Shown piece after piece: positions 16,272-26,416 of a DNA stretch of 64,000 nt. The number at the start of each line of letters is the position of its first letter. Positions within the stretch are counted from its first letter, which is position 1. Source of the DNA: Neotamlana sedimentorum (GTDB taxonomy: Bacteria; Bacteroidota; Bacteroidia; Flavobacteriales; Flavobacteriaceae); the NCBI RefSeq assembly GCF_000943565.1, contig NZ_JTDW01000017.1, forward strand, positions 1 to 64,000, written 5' to 3'. The position numbers were made by a program, and so were the translations under genes. The notes under the pieces are model-generated. The model saw nothing but the letters and a program-made list of their open reading frames with translations, was not told the DNA's origin and ran no database searches.

Positions 16272-17174
16272 ATGAATAAATTTTCGGTATGGATTTCAGC
16301 AATGCGTTTACGAACGTTACCATTGTCGGTTTCCGGAATTATTTTAGCTTCATGTTTAGCGCAATATAAAGGTGTTTTTAATTGGAGTATTTGTATTCTA
16401 GCTATTATAACAACTTTAAGTTTTCAAATTCTATCCAATTTCGCAAACGATTATGGCGATGGTGTAAAAGGAACAGATAATGCCGAACGCATAGGGCCAG
16501 AACGTGCTATTCAATCGGGGAAAATAACACCAAAACAACTTTTTAATGCCATAAAAATAAATATCGTAGTGGCTTTGTTATTGGCAGTTGCACTCATTTA
16601 TATGGCTTTTGGTTCGCAATATATACTTTTAAGTGTATTGTTTTTAGTATTGGGTGTAGCTTCAATTATTGCAGCCATGAAATATACAGTTGGCGAAAAT
16701 GCGTATGGCTACAGAGCTATGGGAGATATTTTTGTTTTCATTTTTTTCGGATTAATAAGTGTTTTAGGGTGTTATGCATTATTTGCCAAAACCCTTCATT
16801 TTATTGCCGTTTTACCTGCTTTTGTGGTGGGTTTGTTAAGTACTGGTGTGCTTAATTTAAATAATATGAGAGATAGAATTCCAGACGAAAAAGTAAATAA
16901 AATTACTTTAGCTGTTAAACTAGGTGCGCAAAAGGCCAAATTGTATCACTATACGTTAATTGGTATGGCATTAGGTTTGGCTCTAATTTTTGGAATTATT
17001 TATTATAAAAATCCTCTAAATTTAATATTTTTAATAGCTTTTATTCCTATAATAAAACATGTATTAACAGTAGTTAAAAACACCGAACCAGCACAGTTAG
17101 ATCCAGAGCTGAAAAAATTAGCATTATCAACGGTTTTATTAGCTATATTAATGGGAGTAGGGCAATTATTTTAA
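16272..17174 (+). CDS. menA: 1,4-dihydroxy-2-naphthoate polyprenyltransferase
   Basis: This 300-aa integral membrane UbiA-family prenyltransferase attaches the polyprenyl chain to dihydroxynaphthoate. The first Asp-rich motif is NDYGDGVKGTDN, followed by ERAIQSG. The second active-site loop is LNLNNMRDRIPDE. About eight or nine hydrophobic helices can be counted. The start is ATG 16272, one base after the menB stop; a longer reading would overlap menB without a conserved start. Part of the menB-menA-hydrolase-menC set. Confidence 0.95.
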   Translation: MNKFSVWISAMRLRTLPLSVSGIILASCLAQYKGVFNWSICILAIITTLSFQILSNFANDYGDGVKGTDNAERIGPERAIQSGKITPKQLFNAIKINIVVALLLAVALIYMAFGSQYILLSVLFLVLGVASIIAAMKYTVGENAYGYRAMGDIFVFIFFGLISVLGCYALFAKTLHFIAVLPAFVVGLLSTGVLNLNNMRDRIPDEKVNKITLAVKLGAQKAKLYHYTLIGMALGLALIFGIIYYKNPLNLIFLIAFIPIIKHVLTVVKNTEPAQLDPELKKLALSTVLLAILMGVGQLF

Positions 17175-17185
17175 AACAATAAAAA

Positions 17186-17863
17186 ATGAAAATTACATTT
17201 TATGGTCATGCCTGTTTAGGTATTGAAATAGATGATATTAGTATTATTGTTGATCCGTTTATAATACCAAACGAAAAAGCTTCAGCAATTAATATAGAAA
17301 ATTTAAAAGCAGATTATATACTAATTACTCACGGGCATCAAGATCACATTGCAGATGTTGAAGCTATTGCAAAACGAACAGATGCTACTATAGTTTCAAA
17401 TTATGAAATTGCAGTGCATTATCAAAATAAAGGTTTTGAAGCGCACCCAATGAATCATGGTGGAAAATGGGATTTTGAGTTTGGCTCTGTAAAATATGTA
17501 AATGCCATTCATACGTCGTCTTTTCCAGACGGAAGTTATGCTGGGCAACCAGGAGGTTTTATAATTGAAAGTGAGCATAAAAACATATACATTGCTGGCG
17601 ATACTGCTTTAACTTACGACATGAAGTTAATCCCTTTAAGCACAAAATTAGATTTAGCAATTTTACCAATAGGAGATAATTTTACTATGGGTATTGACGA
17701 CGCTATTCTTGCAAGCGATTTTGTAGAATGTGATAAAATTTTAGGCTATCATTTTGATACTTTTGGTTACATCGAAATAAACCACGAAGAAGCAAAACGT
17801 AAATTTTTCGAAAAAGATAAAGATTTAATGCTTTTAGAAATTGGTGAATCTATAGAATTGTAA
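17186..17863 (+). CDS. UPF0173-type metal-dependent hydrolase (MBL fold)
   Basis: This 225-aa protein has the metallo-beta-lactamase fold. The metal motif is HGHQDHI near residue 50, with later ligands in MNHGGKW, IAGDTAL and LGYHFDTFG. It matches the stand-alone metal-dependent hydrolase family (UlaG-like). The substrate is unknown. It lies 11 bp after menA, and its stop touches the menC start. A role in menaquinone synthesis, such as the missing thioesterase step, would be speculative. Confidence 0.88.
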   Translation: MKITFYGHACLGIEIDDISIIVDPFIIPNEKASAINIENLKADYILITHGHQDHIADVEAIAKRTDATIVSNYEIAVHYQNKGFEAHPMNHGGKWDFEFGSVKYVNAIHTSSFPDGSYAGQPGGFIIESEHKNIYIAGDTALTYDMKLIPLSTKLDLAILPIGDNFTMGIDDAILASDFVECDKILGYHFDTFGYIEINHEEAKRKFFEKDKDLMLLEIGESIEL

Positions 17864-18901
17864 ATGATTACAGCAAACTACAAACAATACATTCTTAACT
17901 TTAAACAACCCAGCGGTACATCGCGAGGTATTTTAAGAACTAAAGAAACCTGGTTTATAATTCTTGAAGAAGATAATAAAAAAGGGATTGGCGAATGTGG
18001 TTTGTTTCGAGGACTTTCTATTGACGACAAACCTAATTATGAAGAGAAATTGCTTTGGGTTTGTAAGAATATCAATTTAGGATTATCTGAGTTATTAGAA
18101 GCTTCAAAAGAATTCCCGAGTATTCAAATGGGTTTAGAAATGGCTTTTAAGTCACTTGAAGCAGAGGATTCGTTTTCAATTTTTCCATCAAAGTTCACAA
18201 AAGGTGAAGCACAAATTAATATTAACGGATTAATTTGGATGGGAAGCGAAGCTTTCATGAAAAAGCAAATTGAAGACAAAATTAAAGCTGGGTTTTCATG
18301 TATTAAAATGAAAATTGGAGCTATCGATTTTGAAACGGAAATCAATCTTTTAAAATCTATAAGACAAAGTTTTTCAAAAACAGATATCGAACTTCGAGTT
18401 GATGCCAATGGTGCTTTTTCGCCACTTGAAGCTTTAGAAAAACTAAAAAGATTATCAGTATTAGAACTTCATTCCATCGAGCAGCCAATTAAACAAGGTC
18501 AAATTGAATCTATGGCAAAATTATGCGAGCAAACACCGTTACCAATTGCTTTAGATGAAGAATTAATAGGTGTGTTTTCTGTAACAAACAAAGCACAATT
18601 GCTACAAACTATAAATCCGCAATATATTATTTTAAAACCAACTTTAGTTGGCGGATTTAAAGGTAGTGACGAATGGATAAATTTAGCTGAAAAAAATAAT
18701 ATGGGTTGGTGGATTACTAGTGCTTTAGAGAGCAATATTGGTTTAAACGCCATTGCACAATACACTTTTAAAAAAAAAACAACAATGCCACAAGGCCTAG
18801 GCACAGGCGGTTTATTTACTAATAATTTCGAGAGTCCGTTACAAGTTAATAATGGTAAATTAAGTTTTAATAAAAACGTATTATTTAATTTTAATTTATA
18901 A
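17864..18901 (+). CDS. menC: o-Succinylbenzoate synthase
   Basis: This 345-aa enolase-superfamily enzyme dehydrates SHCHC to o-succinylbenzoate. The catalytic K-x-K motif is in CIKMKIG. The metal ligands are the Asp of LRVDANGAFS, the Glu of HSIEQPI and the Asp of ALDEEL. The barrel-closing lysine is in IILKPTLVGGF. It starts directly after the stop of the hydrolase gene and is followed by a CPBP protease after 1 bp. Confidence 0.94.
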   Translation: MITANYKQYILNFKQPSGTSRGILRTKETWFIILEEDNKKGIGECGLFRGLSIDDKPNYEEKLLWVCKNINLGLSELLEASKEFPSIQMGLEMAFKSLEAEDSFSIFPSKFTKGEAQININGLIWMGSEAFMKKQIEDKIKAGFSCIKMKIGAIDFETEINLLKSIRQSFSKTDIELRVDANGAFSPLEALEKLKRLSVLELHSIEQPIKQGQIESMAKLCEQTPLPIALDEELIGVFSVTNKAQLLQTINPQYIILKPTLVGGFKGSDEWINLAEKNNMGWWITSALESNIGLNAIAQYTFKKKTTMPQGLGTGGLFTNNFESPLQVNNGKLSFNKNVLFNFNL

Positions 18902-18902
18902 A

Positions 18903-19835
18903 ATGAATTATATACAACAAGCTTACAAAGGCAAGCGTGAATTATGGATGTTTTTGTTAACAGCATTTTTAATTTCAGGAATATTTATATTAAATTTTAT
19001 AATGTTTCTGTTTACAAGTAAAGAAGATATGGAAATGCTTTACGATTCTATGAAAGCCATTCCATCAAACATATCTTTAGTTGCAAATTTATTACCGTTT
19101 GCTTTTTTACTCGGTTTGTTATTCGTGTTAGTTCGTTATATGCATGAGCGTAGTTTACTATCGCTTACAACAACGCGAAAAAAAGTCGATTTTAAACGTA
19201 TTTTTCTGGCTTTTTTCGTCATCGTTGTGCTAACTGTAGGTTCGTTTGCAGTATCTTATTATGCCGATCCAAGTCAAATTGAATTTCAGTTTAAACCAGT
19301 AAAGTTTGCCATTCTTTTTGTTATAAGCATTTTACTTTTTCCATTTCAAATCGGGTTAGAAGAATATTTGTTTCGCGGCTATTTAATGCAACATATTGGT
19401 GTATTAGTTAAAAATAAATGGTTTCCGTTAATTTTTACTTCGGTAATGTTTGGTATAGCGCATAGTGCGAATCCAGAAGTAGCAGAAATGGGCTATATTA
19501 CTATGGTTTTTTATATTGGAACAGGATTGCTTTTAGGAATTATGACCTTAATGGATGAAGGTTTAGAGCTTGCGTTAGGGTTTCATTTAGGAAATAACTT
19601 AATGGCTGCATTGTTAGTTACCAGCGATTGGTCTGCATTACAAACCGATGCTATTTTTAAATACACAGCTGAAGAAGCAAATACAAGCATAACCGAAATT
19701 TTACTTCCAGTTATCGTATTTTATCCAATAATTCTGTTTATTTTTTCAAAAGTTTACAAATGGAGTAATTGGAAAGAAAAACTGTTTGGAAAAGTAGAAG
19801 AACCTTTAGAAGAAAACTATAAAATAATCGAATAA
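18903..19835 (+). CDS. CPBP family intramembrane metalloprotease
   Basis: This 310-aa protein has about seven or eight membrane helices and the CPBP (CAAX protease/bacteriocin-processing) signature. The active site is EEYLFRGYLMQ (E-E-x-x-x-R), with histidines in FGIAHSANPE and the later LGFHLGNN segment. The family performs intramembrane proteolysis or processing; the target is unknown. It lies between menC and menE with spacings of 1 and 14 bp, so it is expressed with menaquinone genes without an obvious biochemical link. Confidence 0.9.
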   Translation: MNYIQQAYKGKRELWMFLLTAFLISGIFILNFIMFLFTSKEDMEMLYDSMKAIPSNISLVANLLPFAFLLGLLFVLVRYMHERSLLSLTTTRKKVDFKRIFLAFFVIVVLTVGSFAVSYYADPSQIEFQFKPVKFAILFVISILLFPFQIGLEEYLFRGYLMQHIGVLVKNKWFPLIFTSVMFGIAHSANPEVAEMGYITMVFYIGTGLLLGIMTLMDEGLELALGFHLGNNLMAALLVTSDWSALQTDAIFKYTAEEANTSITEILLPVIVFYPIILFIFSKVYKWSNWKEKLFGKVEEPLEENYKIIE

Positions 19836-19849
19836 TTAAAAGCTTAGCT

Positions 19850-20920
19850 ATGACACCAACTTACAAAAACGTCCATTTAAAATTTAAACTCGATGGCCTT
19901 AGTTACAAGTACGATGATTTAATGGAAATCGCTTATAATTATGTAAAGGAAGGTTATCCTTTTCAGCAAGAATTAGGGGAGTTTTTGTTAGATTGGTTAG
20001 ATCAACATGACTATGTTGAAGTAAATACATCTGGCTCAACTGGTAAACCTAAAAAATTAAAAATAGAAAAAGCAGCTATGATAAATTCTGCTTTAGCTAC
20101 AGGCGATTTTTTCGGATTAAAACCAGGCGATAAAGTGCTTAACTGTTTACCTTCAAATTTTATTGCAGGTAAAATGATGATGGTTCGCGCCATAATTTTA
20201 GGACTAGAAATAGATATGTTGGCACCAACATCGAAACCTGTTATCGATTACGATAAACCATATGATTTTTGTGCATTTACACCTATGCAGCTTAAAAATT
20301 TTGATACATACATCAATAATATAAAAACTATAATTGTTGGTGGAGGCATGGTTTCTAAGCCTATAATTGAGTCTATTCAAGACAAAAAAGCTAATATATA
20401 CGAAACCTATGGCATGACTGAAACCGTAACACATATTGCGGTAAAAAAATTAAATCATATCAAAAATCCTTTAACAGATAATTATTTTAAAACTTTACCA
20501 GACGTTACCGTTTCAACAGATGATAGAAATTGTTTGGTTATAGATGCGCCTAAAATTTCATCGGAAACAATTGTAACTAACGATATCGTAAAAATACATT
20601 CCAAAAATAGTTTTGAGTGGTTAGGTCGCTTCGATAATGTTATAAACTCTGGTGGTATAAAATTGTATCCGGAGCAAATCGAGAAGAAGCTTCAAAACAA
20701 AATAAAAGAAGAGTTTTTTGTGACCTCGATACCAGACGATACTTTAGTAGAAAAGTTAATTCTATTAATTGAAACGAAAGAAGAAAATTTCGATACTTCG
20801 ATTTTCAATGCTTTAGATAAGTATGAAAAACCAAAAGAAATTATTAAACTGCCTAAGTTTATTGAAACAGCTTCAGGTAAAATTCACAGACAAAAAACAC
20901 TTAATTTAGCCAAATTTTAG
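19850..20920 (+). CDS. menE: o-Succinylbenzoate-CoA ligase, short form
   Basis: This 356-aa AMP-forming ligase activates o-succinylbenzoate with CoA. Motifs are the P-loop TSGSTGKPKKLKI, YETYGMTETVTHIAV, WLGRFDNVINSGG and the C-terminal lysine loop TASGKIHRQK. It is shorter than the roughly 450-480 aa of E. coli MenE, a compact form I associate with Bacteroidota. With menB, menA and menC it gives four menaquinone steps in one operon; menD and menF are not in the window. Confidence 0.92.
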   Translation: MTPTYKNVHLKFKLDGLSYKYDDLMEIAYNYVKEGYPFQQELGEFLLDWLDQHDYVEVNTSGSTGKPKKLKIEKAAMINSALATGDFFGLKPGDKVLNCLPSNFIAGKMMMVRAIILGLEIDMLAPTSKPVIDYDKPYDFCAFTPMQLKNFDTYINNIKTIIVGGGMVSKPIIESIQDKKANIYETYGMTETVTHIAVKKLNHIKNPLTDNYFKTLPDVTVSTDDRNCLVIDAPKISSETIVTNDIVKIHSKNSFEWLGRFDNVINSGGIKLYPEQIEKKLQNKIKEEFFVTSIPDDTLVEKLILLIETKEENFDTSIFNALDKYEKPKEIIKLPKFIETASGKIHRQKTLNLAKF

Positions 20921-20938
20921 TGTAAATTATATTTAAAT

Positions 20939-22702
20939 ATGAACTTTATAAAACGCGTTTTTTCTACCGTTGTTGGTATTATTGTATTCTTAGTTTTATG
21001 TTTTTTTGCAATTTTAGCCCTCGGCATGTTATTGGGCTCAGGACAAGATGAAATAGTAAAACCAAAGGCAAATTCTGTTTTAGAGCTTACTTTAGATTTT
21101 CCTATTAAAGATTATGCAGGTAAAATTAAATTTCCAGAATATCCATTTTTAGACGAACAAGAAAAAAACGGATTATTTAATATTATCGATGCGATACATT
21201 ATGCTAAAACCGATGATAATATTAAAGGTATTTCTATCGATAATAATTTTATAAATGCTGGTATAACACAAACTAAAGAACTTCGTAAAGCATTACAAGA
21301 TTTTAAAGAATCTGGTAAGTTTGTTGTGGCTTACGCCGATATTTTTACTCAAAAAGATTACTATTTAAGCTCAGTTGCCGATTCGGTTTATTTAAACCCT
21401 GCAGGAATGATGGAGTTTAAAGGTTTATACAGCGAACATTTATATTTTAAAGATTTTCAAGAGAAAACAGGTTTAAAAATGGAAGTTATTCGTTTAGGAA
21501 AATACAAAAGTGCTGTAGAGCCTTATCTTGATAATGTAATGAGCGATAACAACAGAGTGCAAATAAACGCTTATTTATCTTCACTTTGGACTGAAATTAA
21601 AAGCGATATTTCTGTTAGTAGAAATATTCCCGTTGAAACTTTAAATACCATTGCAGATAGTCTGTTAGGAAGAAATCCAAACCTAGCATTAACAAATGGA
21701 TTAATTGATAAAATAGCCTATCATGACGAGTATGTTTATGCCATGAAGCAAGCTATTGGAGTTAGTGAAACTAAAGCATTAGAAACTATAACAATTGAGG
21801 ATTATTCCAACTATGCGGCTACAAAACTACCTATAAATTATAGTGCAAGTAAAATTGCAGTTATTTATGCCGAAGGAGAAATAATTTATGGAGAAGGAGA
21901 CGAAAATAATGTCGGACAAGGCACTATGACAGCGTCGTTACAAGAAGCAAGAAATGACGATAAAATTAAAGCCGTTGTTTTAAGAATTAACTCACCAGGA
22001 GGAAGTGCTTTGGCAAGCGAACTTATTTGGCGTGAAATAGAACTTACCAAAAAAGTAAAACCAGTTATTGTTTCAATGGGAAATTTAGCAGCTTCGGGCG
22101 GTTATTATATAGCAAGTAATGCAGATAAAATTATAGCAGAACCAACTACAATTACCGGAAGCATTGGTGTATTTGGTATGTTACCAAACGGAAAAGCTTT
22201 AGCTGATAACATTGGTATAAACGCAGAACAAGTAAAAACTAACGAAAATGCCGTTACATATAGTTTTTTTGAACCGTTAGATGACACACAGCGTGCATTT
22301 ATTAAAGAAGGTGTTTTAGATATATATGATTTATTTACAAAACGCGTTTCTGATGGTAGAAGTTTAACAAGAGAGCAGGTTGAAGCCATTGCGCAAGGAC
22401 GCGTTTGGACGGGTGCCGATGCTTTAAATATTGGTTTGGTTGATGAATTAGGTGGTTTAGACTTAGCGTTAAAATACGCGGCTGAAGCTGCTGAACTAAG
22501 CGAATATAGAAAAGTAGAATACCCAATTTTTGAAAAAGATTTAGATAGAATTCTAGAAAGTTTCGGAATTGTAAAAGCTAAAGAAACCTTGTTAAAAGAA
22601 GAGTTAGGAGAGGAACAATATAAAATGTACAAGAAAGTAAAAGCCATTTCAGAGAAAAAAGGAATTCAATTATTATTCCCTTTCGATACTGAAATAAAAT
22701 AA
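20939..22702 (+). CDS. sppA: Signal peptide peptidase SppA, 67K type
   Basis: This 587-aa membrane-anchored serine protease degrades cleaved signal peptides. One N-terminal helix (residues 9-31) anchors it. Two tandem ClpP-like domains follow. The first carries the general-base lysine in RLGKYKSAVEPY, and the second carries the nucleophile serine in NLAASGGYYIAS. The double-domain length is that of the E. coli type. It follows menE by 18 bp and may be the last gene of that transcript. Confidence 0.94.
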   Translation: MNFIKRVFSTVVGIIVFLVLCFFAILALGMLLGSGQDEIVKPKANSVLELTLDFPIKDYAGKIKFPEYPFLDEQEKNGLFNIIDAIHYAKTDDNIKGISIDNNFINAGITQTKELRKALQDFKESGKFVVAYADIFTQKDYYLSSVADSVYLNPAGMMEFKGLYSEHLYFKDFQEKTGLKMEVIRLGKYKSAVEPYLDNVMSDNNRVQINAYLSSLWTEIKSDISVSRNIPVETLNTIADSLLGRNPNLALTNGLIDKIAYHDEYVYAMKQAIGVSETKALETITIEDYSNYAATKLPINYSASKIAVIYAEGEIIYGEGDENNVGQGTMTASLQEARNDDKIKAVVLRINSPGGSALASELIWREIELTKKVKPVIVSMGNLAASGGYYIASNADKIIAEPTTITGSIGVFGMLPNGKALADNIGINAEQVKTNENAVTYSFFEPLDDTQRAFIKEGVLDIYDLFTKRVSDGRSLTREQVEAIAQGRVWTGADALNIGLVDELGGLDLALKYAAEAAELSEYRKVEYPIFEKDLDRILESFGIVKAKETLLKEELGEEQYKMYKKVKAISEKKGIQLLFPFDTEIK

Positions 22703-22703
22703 C

Positions 22704-24695
22704 TTAAAAGCGTTTTCTTAAAACCTGATCTTCATTAAAATTATAGGCGCGCCAAGTTCCACTTTGTGCGCCATTTTTATATTTACCGCTTATTTTTAAT
22801 CGTCCGTTTTTGTAATAGCTATAATATTTACCATGCGGTTTACCATCTTTTAACTCAACCGAAAACCTTGTTTTGCCGTTACTGTGTTTTCTGCTAAAAT
22901 AACTAGCAGTTAAATCGTTAGGATATATTTCGGGAATATTAAAAACAACATCAGCATTCATTTTATCTGTTAGTTCTTTTTCAGCTAAACTATTGGTTTT
23001 TGTTGCTTTTAAAGTATTGTTTATTTGGTACTTTTCTTTAACCAATTCAACATCTAAATAACTAATAGCTATACGACTTTCAAAAAAATCTTGTTCAGGT
23101 GATAATTGAAATCCAATTTGTTGAAAACAGATAAAATAATCTTTATTTACTGTTAAACTTTGTTTCATTGAAGCATCAGAAAAATGATAAAGATTATTGT
23201 ATAAATATGGCGTGTTGGCATAAGTAAAAACAGATGTTCTACTATTAAAATGATCATTAAAATCTATAAAATCGTTAGAGTAGGCTAACGTTTCTTTTTC
23301 GGTATAATTTTTTATAATGGTTTTTAAAGTGTTAGGGTTATTGCTAAACACTACAAAATCTTCAATTACTGTATAATAAGGTTTTTCAATGTTTTTAAAC
23401 AAATTACCAAGAACGACTTTAAAGAAGCTTTTAATGGATAGATAATTAATATCGTGTCCTAAATAATTAACGGTTTTAAATTTTACTGGGCTTCGTTTTT
23501 TTATTTGATTTAATATGAAGTTTAAATTTTCTGTAGCATCATCTACATCTTTGGTTTTTAATACTAAAGCCACATCTTTGGTAGATTTACTAACGGAAGA
23601 TTGCATTTGTAGTAATGCCATTTCATCATCAATCCAACTAAAAAAATGTTCTTTTAAATTGATATTTAAATAGTTTTCAATTTGTTCTGTACCATCTAAA
23701 TAGCTTTTAAATTGTTCGGGGTTTTCTTTTTGAATAGCTTCAAAATTACTGTAAAATTCAGAAAAACTACTAAATGTAAAACTGGTGTATAATGCTGTTT
23801 GTTTGGGTGCAATATTGTAAATACTACGTTTTGATGTTCCCGATTTTTGTAAGGCTTGTAAATAAATAGAAGCGTTTGTATTTGTTTTGGTAACGCCGTT
23901 TGCAATAATGTTATTTTCCTTATCAATATTAAAACTGAATCCGCTCCAATTTAAGCTATTGTTTAAGGTTTTAATGTATTCGGTTTCTTCATTAAAAAAT
24001 ACATTAGTAAAATCGTTTAAATAATTAAAATTGAAGAACAATCGGAATAAATTACCATCATTAACTTCTTTATTTACTTCAATAAAATTTAAATCTCTAC
24101 CAATTTTGGGCTCGTTGTAGTGGTCTATCGACGCTTCAACTAAAGTGTGTACATAAGATAAAATCATTTGATTTTTTATGAAACTTATATACATAGTTTC
24201 GCGCGTTAAACGGCTATAAATTTCAATAATATCATGCTGATGGTAAATGCGATTGCTAACTTTAAAGTCATCATTTATAAATGTATTTAAATGATTTTTT
24301 ATCAGGTTAAGTTTTGCGATTTTTTGTAAATCTATAGCATATAAAAAGCTATATTTTTTAGGTGTATAAACATGAGCAGATATAAGAATTTCTCGGTTTC
24401 CAATGTAGTTTAAAACTGTTTGTTCTTGTTTAAAAATGGTATCGAGCGTATTTAAATTCTCCGATAATTCGTTAAAATAGCTATTGGTATTTAAGTGTTT
24501 CCAAATAGGACTTTCGCTAATTGTATTCCAGTCGTCAAGTGGTTTTTGGCTTTCAATTATATAAACGGCATCTTCTGGAATGAGGTAAACAGATTTTATG
24601 TTATCGTTATTATCAATATAAAAAACATAAAATAAGTAGATTATAAAACTAAGGGTTATAAATAAACCTAAAAATAAAAGATGCCTTTTTTTCAT
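22704..24695 (-). CDS. Membrane-anchored protein with C-terminal MORN/YwqK-like repeats
   Basis: I do not recognise the main domain of this 663-aa protein. Residues 6-26 form a membrane anchor. A large beta-rich extracytoplasmic region of about 580 residues follows, vaguely like DUF3352-type proteins. The last 50 residues contain repeats of the form GKYYSYYKNGRLKISGKYKNG, typical of the MORN-like strands of YwqK proteins. It ends one base after the convergent sppA gene and begins 3 bp after the carboxylase gene, with which it is probably co-transcribed. Confidence 0.75.
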   Translation of the reverse strand: MKKRHLLFLGLFITLSFIIYLFYVFYIDNNDNIKSVYLIPEDAVYIIESQKPLDDWNTISESPIWKHLNTNSYFNELSENLNTLDTIFKQEQTVLNYIGNREILISAHVYTPKKYSFLYAIDLQKIAKLNLIKNHLNTFINDDFKVSNRIYHQHDIIEIYSRLTRETMYISFIKNQMILSYVHTLVEASIDHYNEPKIGRDLNFIEVNKEVNDGNLFRLFFNFNYLNDFTNVFFNEETEYIKTLNNSLNWSGFSFNIDKENNIIANGVTKTNTNASIYLQALQKSGTSKRSIYNIAPKQTALYTSFTFSSFSEFYSNFEAIQKENPEQFKSYLDGTEQIENYLNINLKEHFFSWIDDEMALLQMQSSVSKSTKDVALVLKTKDVDDATENLNFILNQIKKRSPVKFKTVNYLGHDINYLSIKSFFKVVLGNLFKNIEKPYYTVIEDFVVFSNNPNTLKTIIKNYTEKETLAYSNDFIDFNDHFNSRTSVFTYANTPYLYNNLYHFSDASMKQSLTVNKDYFICFQQIGFQLSPEQDFFESRIAISYLDVELVKEKYQINNTLKATKTNSLAEKELTDKMNADVVFNIPEIYPNDLTASYFSRKHSNGKTRFSVELKDGKPHGKYYSYYKNGRLKISGKYKNGAQSGTWRAYNFNEDQVLRKRF

Positions 24696-24698
24696 ATG

Positions 24699-26327
24699 TT
24701 AAACTTGCAAAACGCCCATGTTAAAAGGTTTTTCAATAGGCGCGTGGTTGGCAGCTTCAATACCCATGCTAATCCAAGTTCTGGTATCTAACGGATCGAT
24801 AATTGCATCGGTCCATAGTCTTGCTGCCGCATAATATGGCGATACTTGGTTATCGTATTTAGCTTTAATTTTATTGTAAAGCGCTTCTTCTTTTTCTTTG
24901 GTTATTTCTTCACCTTTCTTTTTTAATGAAGCAGTTTCTATTTGTAAAAGTACTTTTGCAGCAGAGTTTCCACTCATTACAGCAAGTTCTGCACTTGGCC
25001 ATGCGACAATTAATCGAGGATCGTAGGCTTTACCGCACATGGCATAATTACCGGCACCGTAGCTGTTTCCAATAACAATGGTGAATTTTGGCACAACCGA
25101 ATTACTTACAGCATTTACCATTTTGGCACCATCTTTTATAATACCAGAATGTTCACTTTTACTGCCTACCATAAAGCCGGTAACATCTTGTAAAAATACT
25201 AGCGGAATTTTCTTTTGGTTGCAATTAGCAATAAATCGAGTGGCTTTATCGGCGCTATCGTTATAAATAACACCTCCAAATTGCATTTCGCCTTTTTTGG
25301 TTTTAACCAGTTTGCGTTGGTTGGCCACAATACCAACAGCCCAACCATCAATTCTAGCATAACCCGTAATAATAGTTTGCCCAAAGCCTGCTTTGTATTC
25401 TTCAAATTCCGAATTATCAACTAAACGTTTAATAATGTCGTTCATATCGTATTGGTCGGCGCGACTTTTGGGTAAAATACCATAAATATCTTGCGGGTTT
25501 TCTTTTGGTTTTTTAGAATCGGTGCGATTAAAACCAGCTTTATCGTACTCACCAATTTTATCTATTATATTCTTTATTTTATCGAGGGCATCTTTATCAT
25601 CTTTAGCCTTATAATCGGTTACACCAGAAATTTCGCAATGTGTTGTAGCACCTCCAAGCGTTTCGTTATCGATACTTTCTCCAATGGCAGCCTTAACTAA
25701 ATAGCTTCCTGCTAAAAAAATACTACCTGTTTTATCTACAATTAAGGCTTCGTCGCTCATAATAGGCAAGTAGGCACCACCAGCAACACAGCTACCCATA
25801 ACCGCGGCAATTTGGGTTATTCCCATACTGCTCATAATAGCATTGTTTCTAAAAATGCGTCCAAAATGTTCTTTATCCGGAAAAATTTCATCCTGCATAG
25901 GTAAATAAACGCCAGCAGAATCTACAAGATAAATTATTGGTAATTTATTTTCTATAGCAATTTCTTGAGCTCTTAAATTCTTTTTTCCAGTAATAGGAAA
26001 CCAAGCTCCGGCTTTAACGGTGGCATCATTAGCAATAACAATACATTGTTTTCCTTTTACGAAACCAATTTTTACAACCACACCACCAGAAGGGCAACCA
26101 CCATGTTCGGCATACATATCTTCGCCAGCAAAAGCCGCAATTTCAATAGAACTTTTATTGTCATCTAACAGATAATCAATGCGTTCTCTAGCGGTAAGTT
26201 TGCCTTTAGCATGAAGTTTTTCTATTCTGGTTTTACCACCACCTAGTTTTACTTTGGTAAGCTTTTTTTTAAGTGCGCTAAGTAAAAGTTTGTTATGATC
26301 TTCGTTTTTATTGAAGTTGATGTCCAT
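24699..26327 (-). CDS. Acyl-CoA carboxylase beta subunit (carboxyltransferase)
   Basis: This 542-aa protein has the two crotonase-like halves of biotin-dependent carboxyltransferases. It carries RERIDYLLD, the acyl-CoA site stretch MGSCVAGGAYLPIMSD and the carboxybiotin-side stretch GNSYGAGNYAMCGKAYDPR. Length and motifs fit methylcrotonyl- or propionyl-CoA carboxylase; the substrate cannot be assigned. No biotin-carboxylase alpha subunit is next to it. It heads a two-gene minus-strand set. Confidence 0.92.
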   Translation of the reverse strand: MDINFNKNEDHNKLLLSALKKKLTKVKLGGGKTRIEKLHAKGKLTARERIDYLLDDNKSSIEIAAFAGEDMYAEHGGCPSGGVVVKIGFVKGKQCIVIANDATVKAGAWFPITGKKNLRAQEIAIENKLPIIYLVDSAGVYLPMQDEIFPDKEHFGRIFRNNAIMSSMGITQIAAVMGSCVAGGAYLPIMSDEALIVDKTGSIFLAGSYLVKAAIGESIDNETLGGATTHCEISGVTDYKAKDDKDALDKIKNIIDKIGEYDKAGFNRTDSKKPKENPQDIYGILPKSRADQYDMNDIIKRLVDNSEFEEYKAGFGQTIITGYARIDGWAVGIVANQRKLVKTKKGEMQFGGVIYNDSADKATRFIANCNQKKIPLVFLQDVTGFMVGSKSEHSGIIKDGAKMVNAVSNSVVPKFTIVIGNSYGAGNYAMCGKAYDPRLIVAWPSAELAVMSGNSAAKVLLQIETASLKKKGEEITKEKEEALYNKIKAKYDNQVSPYYAAARLWTDAIIDPLDTRTWISMGIEAANHAPIEKPFNMGVLQV

Positions 26328-26416
26328 TGAAATTTCAGTTTGTGCTAAATTATAAAATATTGTAATAAAGTTAATCGAAATTGTTAATGAAAAATCAAGA
26401 TTATGTTACATGGAAA

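Noticed and set aside
22105-22647. 180-codon minus-strand frame inside sppA
   Set aside because: It is antisense to conserved protease motifs, is Ser/Lys-rich in a way typical of complementary frames, and has no recognisable domain.
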